Positions 54,901-64,000 of a stretch of DNA of 64,000 nucleotides are shown piece after piece (position 1 is the stretch's first letter; every line of letters begins with the position of its first letter). The DNA is from Mesostigma viride (taxonomy: Eukaryota; Streptophyta; Mesostigmatophyceae; Mesostigmatales; Mesostigmataceae), in contig RPFO01001309.1 in assembly GCA_009746045.1 (NCBI GenBank), positions 2,501 through 66,500 of the forward strand. The letters are read 5' to 3'. The position numbers and the translations under genes were made by a program. The notes under the pieces were generated by a model. It had not been told where the DNA came from, did not search any database, and was given only the letters and a program-made list of their open reading frames with translations.

Positions 54901-55950
54901 GCTCCGCCGCAAGTGTCCGGCAGGGCAGGAAGGACACGTGGGAGCCTTGGGACCGTGGGTCACCATGTTTGAGGCGGGGTCGGCGGCTAGCCGAGCAATA
55001 CGATCCGCGCCAGCGTGTCCGAGGCGCAGGTGCCACTGCATCAGGTCCACGGGGGCGGCTGATGTGGCGAGGGCATGGGGCGCCACCCCGCGGAGCAAGT
55101 AAATGCCGTCACACTCCACGAGGGGGAACGTGCGGGTCCCCAAAGTGAGGCGCAGGTGCTTAAAGTCCACATCATGGCCGGCTTTAAAGAGCTGGCTCAC
55201 CGAGAGTAGGCGGGCCTGAAGGCCTGGGACATACAAAGCTGGGCCGAGGTGCACGTCCGGGGTGCCGAGCCGGAGAAGCAGAGGGCCCCTGCCGCCCGCA
55301 TGCAGATTGCCGCCCGAGCCGGTGATGCGCAGCCGGAAGGCGGGATCAAATCCATCGCCAAAGTCCGCCCGGTGAGGCGTCATGTGGTACGTGGCACCCG
55401 TGTCAACCACCCACTCCGGGGCACACCTAGCCGAGGCCGTTGCGGCCGTGTGAAGCACAGAAGGAGCGGTGGTTGAGGAACCAGCCGTCGAGTCCGAGGA
55501 GGTGCTGGGGCGGGGTGCCGAGAGACGACTGCCCGAGCGGGACGGGGAAGGCGCAAGGCCGTGCACTGGACGAAGCGAGGCCTGCCCGTGAGGCTGCACA
55601 CCGTCGCGCAGGGAAGCACCTAAAGGGTTGGCGCGCAGGGAAGCACACAAAGGGCCTCGACCCACGTGGAACGCGTACGTCGTCTCCAAGGGAGGCAGGC
55701 CTGCGTCGGTGTGATGGGCGTGCCCGGCGCCGTCACCGCGGAGGTGAGCAGGGCGCTGGGCGGGATGGGCAGTCCAGCAGGTGGCGGCGTCATGTCCAGG
55801 CTTGGCGCAGACGGAGCAGGGCGGCCCGCGACCACGCCCGACCCCTGCGCCACCACCGCGACCACCACCGCGCCCGCCGCGCCCCCCGCTGCTGCCGCCA
55901 TGGCTGTGGCCGTTGCCGTGGCCATTGCCGTGGGCGCGGCCGTTGCCATG

Positions 55951-55992
<42 letters not shown>

Positions 55993-56009
55993 TCCGTTGC
56001 CGGTGCCGT

Positions 56010-56040
<31 letters not shown>

Positions 56041-57038
56041 TCCGTTGCTGCTGCCGTTGCCGTTGCCGCGGGCACCGCCATGCCGTGGGCCACGCCCCCG
56101 GCCAGGGGTATGGTATGCGTGGTTGGAGGCAGAGCCAGAATCTGCAGGGGACGGGAGGCCACCCGTCAGCAGATCTTCAACTTCCATCAGGCGCTGCCGC
56201 AGGACCGGAACAGTCTCGACCTCGTCAAGACGGAGGGAGATTAGCGCGGGCCTGTACTCGGCGCGCAGACCGCTGAGGACGCTGGCAATGAAGGCAGCGA
56301 CTGGGAACGTAATGCCTGCAGCCTGTAGCTTGGCGTACAGCAGTTCCGAGCGGTTCACATACGGCTCCACAGTCTCGCGAGCAGTTTGACGAAGTTGGGC
56401 CATTTGTTTCCACAAGTCCAGACGCATGGACTTGGTGAGCTTGCCATGCTCATAGACCTGGATGAGCTTGGTGATGGCCAGACTGCCCAGGCGACGATCC
56501 AGGGGGAGCGTCTGCATCAAGGCACGCGCAGGCCCATCGACGACGGCCAACAAGGCAACGTAAAGGAGCCGATCCAGTTGCACGTTCTGGACAACACCTG
56601 CCAGCACTCCAAGGAGGCCAGCATAAAGGGAAACAAGGCCCAAGAAATGGTCCTTAAAAGGGATCCACAGCGTCCAATCTGAGCCGGTAAAAACCTTGAC
56701 CCCACGAACATCCTTCAAAAGCTCCTTGCAAGCCACAAAGGAGGCTCGGGCGGGGCCCCCCCCGCCGTACCGCGGCTCAAACCACCACCGTCAACCGCCG
56801 GATTCTCACCGTCGGGAGCACCGTGGGCGGCGTCCTCGTCACCACCTGGCGGGTGCAAAGCCAGGGCAGCCAGCCCAGCTGCTGCGTCAAAAAATACTTC
56901 GCCTGGGAGACCCGAATCGGTAAGAGTTACGGATGATGCAGTCAAAGCGGCCAGACCGGCAGCGTCATCGGCATCAAAATCGTTACTGCCAGCAGCGCGA
57001 CCCGCGGAAGCGACCTGGCTGCGAGTGCCGGAAGCCAT
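51913..57038 (-). CDS. Copia Gag-Pol polyprotein
   Basis: From ATG 57038 (MASGTRSQ) about 94 codons lead to a run of eight G (56756-56763), where one base out of register separates this start from a 1600-codon frame that continues to 51913. In order along that frame: gag; a Gly-Asn-rich repeat (about residues 225-290); zinc knuckle CSVCAKPGHDAATC; protease VDTGATYH; integrase with DLLGPM, RSDQDAVFTG and PYTPEQNGVAERFW; RT with RSLYGLKQAPRNW and catalytic FVHVDDLL; RNase H with YSDADWA, STCEAEYMA and DVKYHYIR. The integrase to RNase H portion looks fully intact. The G-run shift could be a mutation, a sequencing artefact or, less likely, a recoding site. Confidence 0.95.
55900..56090. repeat. 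GCCGTT hexamer repeat coding Asn-Gly run in Gag
   Basis: CCGTTG/CCATTG hexamers give a (Gly-Asn)n stretch with Ser, Thr and His interruptions between gag and the zinc knuckle. The length is probably polymorphic between copies. Confidence 0.9.
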
Positions 57039-57285
57039 TCCAGCAAAAAAACAGCAAAAAACTCCGGAAAAAAAGGTAACGTTGGCCAATAGATTCCGGC
57101 CAGGAATCGAACCAAGCACCTTTCGTATCACGCGCCAGACGGGAATCAAACCTCCGCCTACGCTGTCGTCATGCAAATCTCGCCGAAATACACAAATCTA
57201 AAGTCAACCGCGAGCAGAGCCTCGGGAAACGACTTTTACCAGCGGTAAGCAGGTCGAAAGGCGTGCGAACCGCACTCCGATGCCA

Positions 57286-57717
57286 TGTTAGGAGTGAGAA
57301 AACAATGTTTGCCACAAAGTTTTACTTTATTTCACTCAGATAAAAATAAGTCTCAGTCGGCAGCTGGCCGGCTGCTAGTTCCACCACAGGAGTGTGTGAG
57401 GTGTGAGGTACTAAGAGGGCAAACAAGGTGCGTAGCTTCGCCTTTTAAACAATTCCAGGCTCAGCTACTGGGTAGCAGTTATGATCTACCTACAACGTGG
57501 CCACACCAAACCGGTTCTTTTCTGACTGTGTGGCAGTTACAATCATAACGTGATCTCAAGCCAACCATTCACAACCAAAGTTCAAGGTCAGTCACAGAAT
57601 GACTGGGTCACTTATGGAACAGAACTTAAACATGCGGCACATGCCCGTTCATGTAGTCCAGAGCTAGCACTAAACTATAAGTACTAGTTTCAGGCAGGTG
57701 TGTCGATACTTCTGACA
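57286..57717 (-). repeat. Copia 5' LTR
   Basis: 432 bp, upstream in the sense of transcription, near-identical to the other LTR. The promoter should lie here, driving leftward. Confidence 0.96.
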
Positions 57718-57747
57718 ATATCGCCCTGTTTCCGGACTATGGGTTAA

Positions 57748-58260
57748 CTAAATATAGCCACGCGGCTCCCGCGGTCTTCGCATCTTTCGGCTTTCCTCTC
57801 CGACAGACAACTACCCTAATCCTTCTGCGACGTTGGATCATCGCCATGCATCCAGGAGGTTGTATGGTCCACACTAGGAACTCAATTTCTGAGAAAATTC
57901 TCAAAAACCCTCAATTTTCTCACCCCTAGTTTGAGAATTTTGGTGAGAAAAGTGAGAAAAATCTCAATTTTTTTCCGCAAATGCTAGGCAAAAAATCTCA
58001 CCAGGGTGAGATTTTGGTGAGGAAAAGGGGGTTTTGGTGAGATTTGGGTGAGAAAAAACCCTAAAGTGAGAAAAAAGGTGAGAATGGGTGAGAAAAAGTG
58101 AGAAAAAGTGAGAAAAAGTGAGAAAAAGTGAGAAAAAGTGAGAAAAGTGAGAAGTTTCTCACCAAGAGTATAACACGAGAAAAACCATGAGTCAACATGG
58201 TGAGAAATTTCTCACCAAGAGTGTAACACGAGAAAAATGATGAGCTTTATTTCATTAAGT
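57748..58260. repeat. GTGAGAAAAA repeat region
   Basis: Decamers GTGAGAAAAA are tandem at 58080-58150, with degenerate GTGAGA/TCTCAC words on both strands from 57880 on. ACACGAGAAAAA after CTCACCAAGAGT occurs twice (58160-58240). No gene was found. Confidence 0.8.
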
Positions 58261-58387
58261 CCTTGACGTGAAAAAAAACTCAACCACTTTGATATGCATT
58301 ATAGCGCACAAAGGTGCAATATAGGGTTATCAAACAATATAAAACAGCACATCATTCCATAAACAATGCTGTCATGCCCAAATTAAA

Positions 58388-59004
58388 TCAAAAGTCATCT
58401 TCTTCATAACTGCTGTCCGAGGGGTTGCTTGCATCAACATCATCTTCTGATGACATAGTGTCATCCCCACTAGTGTCGCAATAGTTCACAGCTTTACGCT
58501 GCCTTCCACTGGCCCTCTTTGCCATAGGGACCTCCTCAATTACAACGGTGGGCTGGCTAGGTCCAGCATCTGTGGGAGCACCACGCTTGCGGCTGCGCCC
58601 TCGAGCAGGTGCCTTGCCAGCGCGGCGCACCACGTCGCCATCACCTAGGTCTGCCGCTGCCACCTTCTTCTTCTTGGACCCCTTCTTCTAATTGCCTTTC
58701 TTCTTGCCACTATAGGCGGTGGCGGTGGCATCCGCTCACCCTCCTCAATCACTTCAAACTGCGGCATGGTGGGGAAATCTGCTGCCACGCTGTGATACAC
58801 ATGGTTACTGAGGGCAGATTGCGCCTGATGTGCCATGCTCCATGGCAGTTTGGCAGGGATTACCACCATTTCGGGAGCATAGCATTCATCGACGACATAC
58901 CCAACTGAGCTCACTGCACCTGGCAACACAAGGCACGACGACCTGGGGGCCTGTGCGCTGCTGATGACCACCAACCTCTCGTGGGCCGGGCAGGTGAGCG
59001 ACAT
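58388..59004 (-). pseudogene. C-terminal remnant of an unrecognised protein
   Basis: From 59004 leftward one frame reads PAHERLVVISS, VVDECYAPEMVVIPAKLPW and FPTMPQFEVIEEGERMPPPPP. It then passes into a Lys/Arg-rich stretch where the frame changes or a stop occurs (near 58690), and ends in an acidic tail (SSEDDVDASNPSDSSYEEDDF) at 58388. I do not recognise the family; a transposase C terminus is one possibility. LINE-A cuts it at 59004, so only the last part is present. Confidence 0.5.
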
Positions 59005-59019
59005 TAATTAATTAATAGA

Positions 59020-59038
59020 CACGTGACTGCGTCACGTG
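59020..59038 (-). other. LINE-A 3' hairpin (copy 3)
   Basis: The same 8-bp stem and 3-nt loop as in the other LINE-A copies, followed in the sense direction by TCTATTAATTAATT. Confidence 0.85.
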
Positions 59039-59093
59039 AGCATAAGTCCTCAGTGGGAGGGGAACATGGGATGGAATGGATGGTATAAGCTAT

Positions 59094-62000
59094 CTAGGTC
59101 CTAGTTACAGGGGTGTGGGCACCGCGGCCCGAATCGCTATGAATGCCATACTTGGTCACACGCGGAGCCCCCACAGGCTTGGGGGTGGTCTCCTTCATCA
59201 CTACTTGCCATCTATCCTTGCGCACCATCTGCCTCCATATTACAGACAAACCAGGAGGCTGCCCGGGGGTGAGCCCGTCACGTCTAGTGTAGCACATGTC
59301 CATGCCGAGTCTATCACGAAAAGTCCACGGGTGGCGGCCCTGCCGCGCGCGGCCGGGGGCACGCCAGGTGAGGACATATCGCCCAGGCTGGGCGGGCTTG
59401 GTGCCAGCTAGTCTATCTGATGTATCTACCTGATCTGTGCGGGCCAGGTGCCCGGCTAGGCCCAGGCGCCTGTGCCTAATAATGTGGGAAACATAGGGCA
59501 AATCAGCGTACAAATCCTCATTACTAATGTGCAAACCAAAGGGGATGTTAAGGGCCTTGCGCAGCATCTTGGTGACGGCGCCGTCGAGTCGTTGCTCCAG
59601 CTCCTGCATCAGTGTCCACGTCTCGGCGCCGTAGGTCAGGATCGTCAGAATGACGACCTTGAAGAGGTCACGCTTGACGATCCGGGGTAGGGCGGGGTTG
59701 CTCCACCAGCGGCGGTGGTCATGGAGGTGCGCCCACGCCATGCCGATCCGTGTCGTCATGTCGTCCTCGCAGTCAGGAAGCCAACTGCCGAGCAGCTTGA
59801 AGCGGCCTGAAGTAGGGTAGTTGACCTCGGCATCGTCTAAGAGGCGGAGTGTGGGTGGGGGCCCTGCCATGCCGAGGGCCAGGGCCTCCGTTTTGGGGCT
59901 GATTTCTAGACCAACCGCCCGAGCCTCGAGCGCCAGGCAGTCCAGCCAAAGTTGGGCAGACTCCGGCTTCTCGATGAGCGTGATGTCGTCGGCATAAATG
60001 AGGTCAGCTAGTAAATTCTGCTTGTTAGTCGGCCCCCCTTCCCCAAGCTCGTTCGTGATCGCTAGGCCAGGGGCACGGCCTGCAATGCTAGCAAAGCGAG
60101 CACGTGCCTGGCGCATAACATAATCCACTACAATAATAAACAGGTACGGCGACAGGACGCAACCCTGCCAGACGCCGGTCTGCAGTGGGCAGGGCGGGGT
60201 TATGCCGTGCTGAGTGCGCACCGAAGTGGTGGACCCCTCATACAGCGTGCGGATGACGGTAATCAGGGGAGTGGGGACGCGAGCGCGAGCAAGTACAGCC
60301 CATAGAGCGTCCCAGAGGACAGAATCAAAAGCCTTGATGAAGTCGACGAAGATCAGGATGGCGGGAAACTCACCAGGTTGCAGGAGAGCGATTTCCTCGA
60401 AGAGGCGACGCGCGACGAAGATGGCCATGACGGTGTTGCGCCCAGGACGGAAGCCCATTTGACTTTCCCCAAGGTGACAGTCGAGAGCAGAACGAAGGCG
60501 GTTGAGGATCATGCGCATGAACAACTTAAGTGCGGCGCTCTGGATGCAGACTCCTCTGTAGTTGGCGGGGTCGTCAGGGGAACCTTTGTTTTTGTACAGC
60601 ATAATACGGTAGCTGTGCTGCCACTCCGGAATCGGCGGCGCGTCGGCAAGCAGGATCCGGTTGCAGACGTCAAGCAGGAACCCCGTGAGCGCCGTCAGCT
60701 TAATCACCGGGGCTGGGAGCTGGTCAGGTCCAACGGCAGCATAGAAGCGGAGTTGCTTGGCGGCGGTGCTCAGCTCGAGCTCGGTGAACGGCGGGAGCTC
60801 GTTGGGGTGGGCCAGGGGTTCCGTCAGGGCTGGGTACGTGTAGTCCTGCTCAGCGGCGGGTGGCGTGGGCGGCGCAGGGACGTCCGCCGGTGCTACTGCC
60901 AGGCGTGCGGCCGCCAGAGGGCCAAGCGGCGGAGGCGGCGGGGGGGCGCCGAGCAGCCGGGACTGGGAGGAATACCACTGGTTGAGCTGCTGCTGCGGTG
61001 AGCCAGAGAGCGTCCGCGGCGCCGGCTGCGCGCCGCCGGCGGGCCGTTGGGCGTGACGCAGGCGGGTCCAGGCGTACTTGCCGTGCTGGTCCTTGAGGTG
61101 GGCGAAGTACTCGCGGACATGAAGGTCCTCCTGCTCCTTGGTCGCCTGCCGGATGGCCGAGTGGTAATCGGCTTTGAGGCGGGCGTAGCGGGCGGGGTCG
61201 CGGTTGTCGCGCAGGGCTTGCCGGGCCTGGATGACGGCGGGGAGCCGGTGCAGGCTGGTGAAGCGGGGCGGGCGGCGGGGGGGCAGTAGGGCCCCGGCCG
61301 CGGGCAGCTTGTCAGCGAGGTGCCGAAGGGCCGATGCCGGGCCGGCAGCGAACAGCTGGGCGTGGCTGGCCGGGATGTCCAGCGCGTCGACGAACGCCTC
61401 TGCGGCGCGCTTGTGGGCGCGTTTTTCAGGGAAGTCCTCCAGAGCGTCGTCAGATTTCTCGAGCAACTGAAGTGTGCGCAAATCAGGTGGTGCCACGTGC
61501 TTACGAAAGGGCGAGGGGAATCGCAGGCGGATGCGGGCGGTGACGATGCGATGATCGGAGCGCACCAGGGGGATCACATGCGAGCGAGCAGCTAGTACAG
61601 ATCCTTGATGACGCTTGCGCATTACAACATAGTCAATGCAGCGTTCAGTGCCAGTTGGCGAGGTGTGTGTGACCAAAGCATCTGGACTATGTGGAAAGCG
61701 GGTGTTGGCAGTGACCAAATCGCATGTCGTAAGCAAATCAGCAAAAAGTTCGGTGTTGGCATTGGAGACCGTACCGTTGGGGGCGTGCTGACATCCGCCA
61801 GTACCCGGTGGTAGCGTGGCGTTGGCGTCCAGCAGCAGAGCGAGGTAGTTGCGACCAGGGATGCCGTTCGCCAGGTTCTCCAGCGCTGCAAAGAAGTCCT
61901 TGCGGTCTTGTTCTGGGTGGCCGGAGTGGGGTGCGTAACCAACGCCCACCGTCAGGGCGTAGGTCGAGTGGCCCTCCATCGAATGAAAAGTGGCCACGAG

Positions 62001-62726
62001 GAGGCGAGCGTTGACCAGCTGGGGTTCGCCCATGTGGCGTACGGCGAGCGGGGAGCAGAGGAGACCGACGCCCCCGTTCCCGGTGCCGTCGCCGCCTCCG
62101 TAGTAGAACCGCCAGCCGTCGATGTCGTCAGCAACAAGGGCAGTTGATCCGCGGGCCGATGCAGTGCGCCTGTGTTCTTGGATTCCCAGGATGGCGATAT
62201 TATTGTCGATGCAGAAACCAATAAGATTGGAGACTCGATGGCACTGACAGTCGTCACTGCGCAGGCAGTGACAGCGGTCAGCGTCGGGCTGGAGCGTGCG
62301 GGCGTTGAAGGTGGCGATGACCAAGGGCGCGCGTTGACCGAAAAGGGGGGTGCAGGCGGGGGTGGGGGCGGAGATGGAGCAGGGTGGTGATGGGGGTGGG
62401 GGTGGAGGTGGTGGGGTAGGGGGGGCGGGTTGGGGACTTATGCTTTCAATCACCATTTCGATTCTTCCTGCCAACGCGTCGAGGCGACGCCGACGGTTGG
62501 CTCGGGTGGCCAGGTAGAATGAGTTTGCGTCTGCACGCATAAGAAATGCGTGCAGTCTGAGGAGGTTTCGGAGGCGGCCGCGCGAGGCGGGGCTAACCTG
62601 GCTCACTGCCGACCCGTTGCTCTCTCTCCGACAGCCCGAGGGCTGCGAAGGCAAAGGGGCGGGAAGGGGAGTTAGGCAGATCCCACTGCTAGAGCCGCGG
62701 AGCCGCGGGGCCGCGAGCGTCGTCAT
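59094..62726 (-). CDS. LINE-A endonuclease/reverse transcriptase (1210 aa)
   Basis: After a basic, Pro-rich N terminus, residues about 130-390 are an AP-like endonuclease: VIATFNARTL, ILGIQEHR, LLLDANAT, CIDYVVM, RSDHRIV. A linker rich in Ala/Pro follows, then RT from about 640: YRIMLYKNKG, NYRGVCIQSAALK, FVDFIKAFDS, GVWQGCVLSPYLF, and catalytic LIYADDITL. The C terminus has a conserved YADLPYVSHIIRHRRLGLAGHLARTD region shared with LINE-B. No stop or frameshift is seen. The ATG overlaps the stop of the upstream frame as ATGA (62723-62726), suggesting termination-reinitiation. It nicks target DNA and copies RNA in place. Confidence 0.95.
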   Translation of the reverse strand: MTTLAAPRLRGSSSGICLTPLPAPLPSQPSGCRRESNGSAVSQVSPASRGRLRNLLRLHAFLMRADANSFYLATRANRRRRLDALAGRIEMVIESISPQPAPPTPPPPPPPPSPPCSISAPTPACTPLFGQRAPLVIATFNARTLQPDADRCHCLRSDDCQCHRVSNLIGFCIDNNIAILGIQEHRRTASARGSTALVADDIDGWRFYYGGGDGTGNGGVGLLCSPLAVRHMGEPQLVNARLLVATFHSMEGHSTYALTVGVGYAPHSGHPEQDRKDFFAALENLANGIPGRNYLALLLDANATLPPGTGGCQHAPNGTVSNANTELFADLLTTCDLVTANTRFPHSPDALVTHTSPTGTERCIDYVVMRKRHQGSVLAARSHVIPLVRSDHRIVTARIRLRFPSPFRKHVAPPDLRTLQLLEKSDDALEDFPEKRAHKRAAEAFVDALDIPASHAQLFAAGPASALRHLADKLPAAGALLPPRRPPRFTSLHRLPAVIQARQALRDNRDPARYARLKADYHSAIRQATKEQEDLHVREYFAHLKDQHGKYAWTRLRHAQRPAGGAQPAPRTLSGSPQQQLNQWYSSQSRLLGAPPPPPPLGPLAAARLAVAPADVPAPPTPPAAEQDYTYPALTEPLAHPNELPPFTELELSTAAKQLRFYAAVGPDQLPAPVIKLTALTGFLLDVCNRILLADAPPIPEWQHSYRIMLYKNKGSPDDPANYRGVCIQSAALKLFMRMILNRLRSALDCHLGESQMGFRPGRNTVMAIFVARRLFEEIALLQPGEFPAILIFVDFIKAFDSVLWDALWAVLARARVPTPLITVIRTLYEGSTTSVRTQHGITPPCPLQTGVWQGCVLSPYLFIIVVDYVMRQARARFASIAGRAPGLAITNELGEGGPTNKQNLLADLIYADDITLIEKPESAQLWLDCLALEARAVGLEISPKTEALALGMAGPPPTLRLLDDAEVNYPTSGRFKLLGSWLPDCEDDMTTRIGMAWAHLHDHRRWWSNPALPRIVKRDLFKVVILTILTYGAETWTLMQELEQRLDGAVTKMLRKALNIPFGLHISNEDLYADLPYVSHIIRHRRLGLAGHLARTDQVDTSDRLAGTKPAQPGRYVLTWRAPGRARQGRHPWTFRDRLGMDMCYTRRDGLTPGQPPGLSVIWRQMVRKDRWQVVMKETTPKPVGAPRVTKYGIHSDSGRGAHTPVTRT

Positions 62727-63026
62727 TGATAGGAGAGAAGGGTTCGCAGCGCGGGCTCCGGCTCAGGTGCAAAGCGAACGAATTTATTAGGGGGACGGCC
62801 AAGCCTGGCAGCCATACCTGAGCTGAAGTTGCCCCGGCGGATCCCCACACGTGCTGGGGAGCAGGTGACCGTCGATGCCGGTGGCGATGGCGGTGACGGC
62901 GGGGGCCGAGCAGGGCCGGGCTGGGGCGCTGGCACGGCGGTATCCATGGGGGTCGCCGTCATTGGAGGAAGGTCCTGGCCGTTAATGCGGACGATGAAGA
63001 CGCCATTAAAGAGGCGGGCATAGATT
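62723..63026 (-). pseudogene. LINE-A ORF1, C-terminal part
   Basis: An open frame from the element's upstream end reads LFNGVFIVRINGQDLPP, which resembles the last strands of L1-type ORF1 C-terminal domains (LFVNG-like). It then has a Pro-rich linker and FVRFAPEPEPALRTLLSYQ, ending at TGA 62723. It shows that LINE-A itself encodes an ORF1, truncated here at 63026. Confidence 0.65.
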
Positions 63027-64000
63027 AATTAATTATCAACATCGCTCCGTTGGGAGTCAATGTAGCGCATATCCCTGAGAAGGGGCATATGGCTTTTAAT
63101 ACATCCTAGGCTACTTCATGCAAGGGTGGGAATGTAAGCTACCCTTGCTCTAGGTGCACCAGGGCACCTGCACCCTCATGGTCTATCACGCTATGCCCGG
63201 GTAAGGGGGGGAGCATGCCTGTGAGGGAGGAAGATCAGCATGGCTATACAAGAGCTAGGACATGGCTGCTCGACAGAGAGCATCTCTCTGCATGGCATAG
63301 CATGGCTAAATTCTTAATGCAACATCCATGGGGGGGTCCCATTATAGGCATGGCTTGGCTAAACATAGCCAGGGCGTAGCATGGCTGTACTAGGCTATGG
63401 CTGGTGGTGGACCGTGCGTTGGCGGCACGTGACTAGGTGTGTTGGCACAGCTAGGCAAATAGTCTAGGCATGGCTGCCTTAGCGGCAGTGACGCCAAGGG
63501 TTACAATCTAGGGCTATTGCTATTCTAGCCCGCTGGGGGCGTCCACATCTTGTGGTTGATCATCAGGTCCCCGCCCCTCCAGTACACCTTGGGCTTCTGG
63601 GGGTCCTGCTTATGGCGGAGGTATTCCGGCCACAGGTCGCGTCGCTGCTGTTGCTGAGCGGGGGTGAGGTCGTCATCCAGCGTCCAGGTGAGGTCGTGCA
63701 ACCGCTTGCGACGAGAGAGGAACCGCTGCTTATCCTCAGGGGAGGGGAAGGTGAGGAGGACTGGTGGGGGAGCCGCCTTGTCCCGTGAGTGGGGAAGGCG
63801 GTGGCACCCGCTCAGTGCTACCTCACCTACCAGGCCCATGAGGGTAAGAAGCTGGTTCTTGAGCTCGTCAGCAAGAGAGGTTGACGTCTCACCTGACTTC
63901 TGGGGGAAGCGACGTAGCACCACTCGGCACTCGCGGCGAGCGCGGTCGGTGACCTCCCGTTGCTGGGCCTGGCGGTGGTTCTCCAGCTCCTGGAGCTTTG
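63027..64000 (-). mobile_element. ORF1-only retroelement, 3' part (runs off window)
   Basis: From the window edge leftward: ORF1 coding to 63525, then about 490 bp of 3' UTR with ACTCC-CAAC-GGAG hairpin and ATTAATTAATT tail at 63027-63036. The 3' UTR matches that of element X (40690-41130), and its distal part matches 38130-38311. The 5' end is outside the window. Confidence 0.88.
63525..64000 (-). CDS. ORF1-like protein, partial
   Basis: The frame is open from the window edge (KLQELENHRQ, RECRVVLRRF) to the stop at 63525, through PPPVLLTF, SRRKRLHDLTW, LDDDLTPAQQQQ and PKVYWRGGDLMINHKMW. It is the RRM and C-terminal domain of the ORF1 family, without disruption in the visible part. Confidence 0.85.
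   Translation of the reverse strand, partial: KLQELENHRQAQQREVTDRARRECRVVLRRFPQKSGETSTSLADELKNQLLTLMGLVGEVALSGCHRLPHSRDKAAPPPVLLTFPSPEDKQRFLSRRKRLHDLTWTLDDDLTPAQQQQRRDLWPEYLRHKQDPQKPKVYWRGGDLMINHKMWTPPAG

Larger units (their letters stand above)
51337..57717 (-). mobile_element. Ty1/Copia LTR retrotransposon
   Basis: LTRs at 51337-51771 and 57286-57717 start TGTTAGGAG and end TTCTGACA on the plus strand. They differ by one 3-bp indel and little else, so the insertion is recent. The 5-bp target duplication is ATATC (51332-51336 and 57718-57722). The domain order protease, integrase, RT, RNase H defines Copia. Transcription is on the minus strand: TGGCATCGGAGTGCGG next to the right LTR is a likely primer-binding site, resembling the initiator-Met type TGGTATCAGAGC, and AGTAAGGGGGG next to the left LTR is the polypurine tract. 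Confidence 0.97.
50014..57743. mobile_element. TTAA-flanked TIR element 2, split by Copia
   Basis: Inverted ends CCCATAGTCCGG (50014-50025 and 57732-57743) are flanked by TTAA (50010-50013 and 57744-57747). Without the Copia insert the element is about 1.3 kb. CCC...GGG ends with TTAA are piggyBac-like. It encodes no transposase. Near its right end are a GTGGCGCGGCGCTC...GAGCGCCGCGCCAC hairpin and a palindrome AAACAGGGCGATAT/ATATCGCCCTGTTT, in which Copia inserted. Exon-like minus-strand pieces (for example MYSIGKIQ before a GTAGGA donor at about 50973) may be captured host sequence. Confidence 0.82.
59003..63026 (-). mobile_element. LINE-A copy 3, carrying the intact EN-RT frame
   Basis: Minus strand: an upstream frame (63026-62723), a 1210-codon endonuclease/RT frame, a short 3' UTR, the CACGTGAC hairpin (59020-59038) and an ATTAATTAATTA tail. 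The tail joins the host-like remnant at 59003. The upstream end abuts the tail of an ORF1-only element at 63027, so no matching target duplication is visible. It is the only copy here whose enzyme appears functional. Confidence 0.92.

Noticed and set aside
55440-56389. Plus-strand frames rich in Arg/Cys or Ala/Val
   Set aside because: Shadows of the Gly-Asn repeat in Copia gag.

Overview
The window is eukaryotic chromosome-end DNA. It opens with about 880 bp of CCCTAAA repeat, the C-rich strand of a TTTAGGG telomere, so base 1 is the chromosome end. TTTAGGG telomeres, a plant-like acetyl-CoA synthetase split into 17 exons, L1-like LINEs with a zinc-finger tail, and Copia, hAT-like and TTAA-flanked elements point to a green-lineage alga (chlorophyte or prasinophyte grade). 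The species cannot be fixed from sequence alone. No prokaryotic genes, tRNAs, rRNAs or CRISPR arrays were found.

Positions 1-31,900: the telomere is followed by a 5'-truncated LINE that carries a small internal telomeric insert. Then comes one gene, an AMP-forming acetyl-CoA synthetase on the minus strand (1678-25524). I reconstructed 17 exons whose splice phases all agree, giving 661 codons plus stop. Its introns are swollen with minisatellites. In many introns the repeat or a nearby single copy duplicates the adjacent splice junction, including up to about 29 nt of exon. A 6.1-kb L1-like LINE (25712-31839, 16-bp target duplication) sits 187 bp upstream of the start codon and is itself split by a 979-bp hAT-like element.

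Positions 31,900-35,350: a short unique segment with a three-exon gene for a 144-aa GRF-type zinc-finger protein (32870-34636, plus strand).

Positions 35,350-64,000: almost entirely nested transposable elements. Target duplications resolve the order: LINE-A (35358-40373) hit by LINE-B, an ORF1-only fragment and a 493-bp TIR element; an ORF1-only element 'X' (40683-46427) hit by a TTAA element and by a second intact ORF1-only element; a chimeric LINE fragment (about 49396-50009); a TTAA element (50014-57743) hit by a 6.4-kb Copia element with nearly identical LTRs; then a LINE-A copy with an intact 1210-aa endonuclease/reverse transcriptase ORF (59003-about 63026) abutting another ORF1-only element that runs off the window.

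Two system-level observations stand out. One gene shows repeated duplication of its splice junctions. The LINE-A family appears to live with about 2-kb ORF1-only partner elements that share its 3'-end hairpin, resembling mammalian HAL1 'half-LINEs'.
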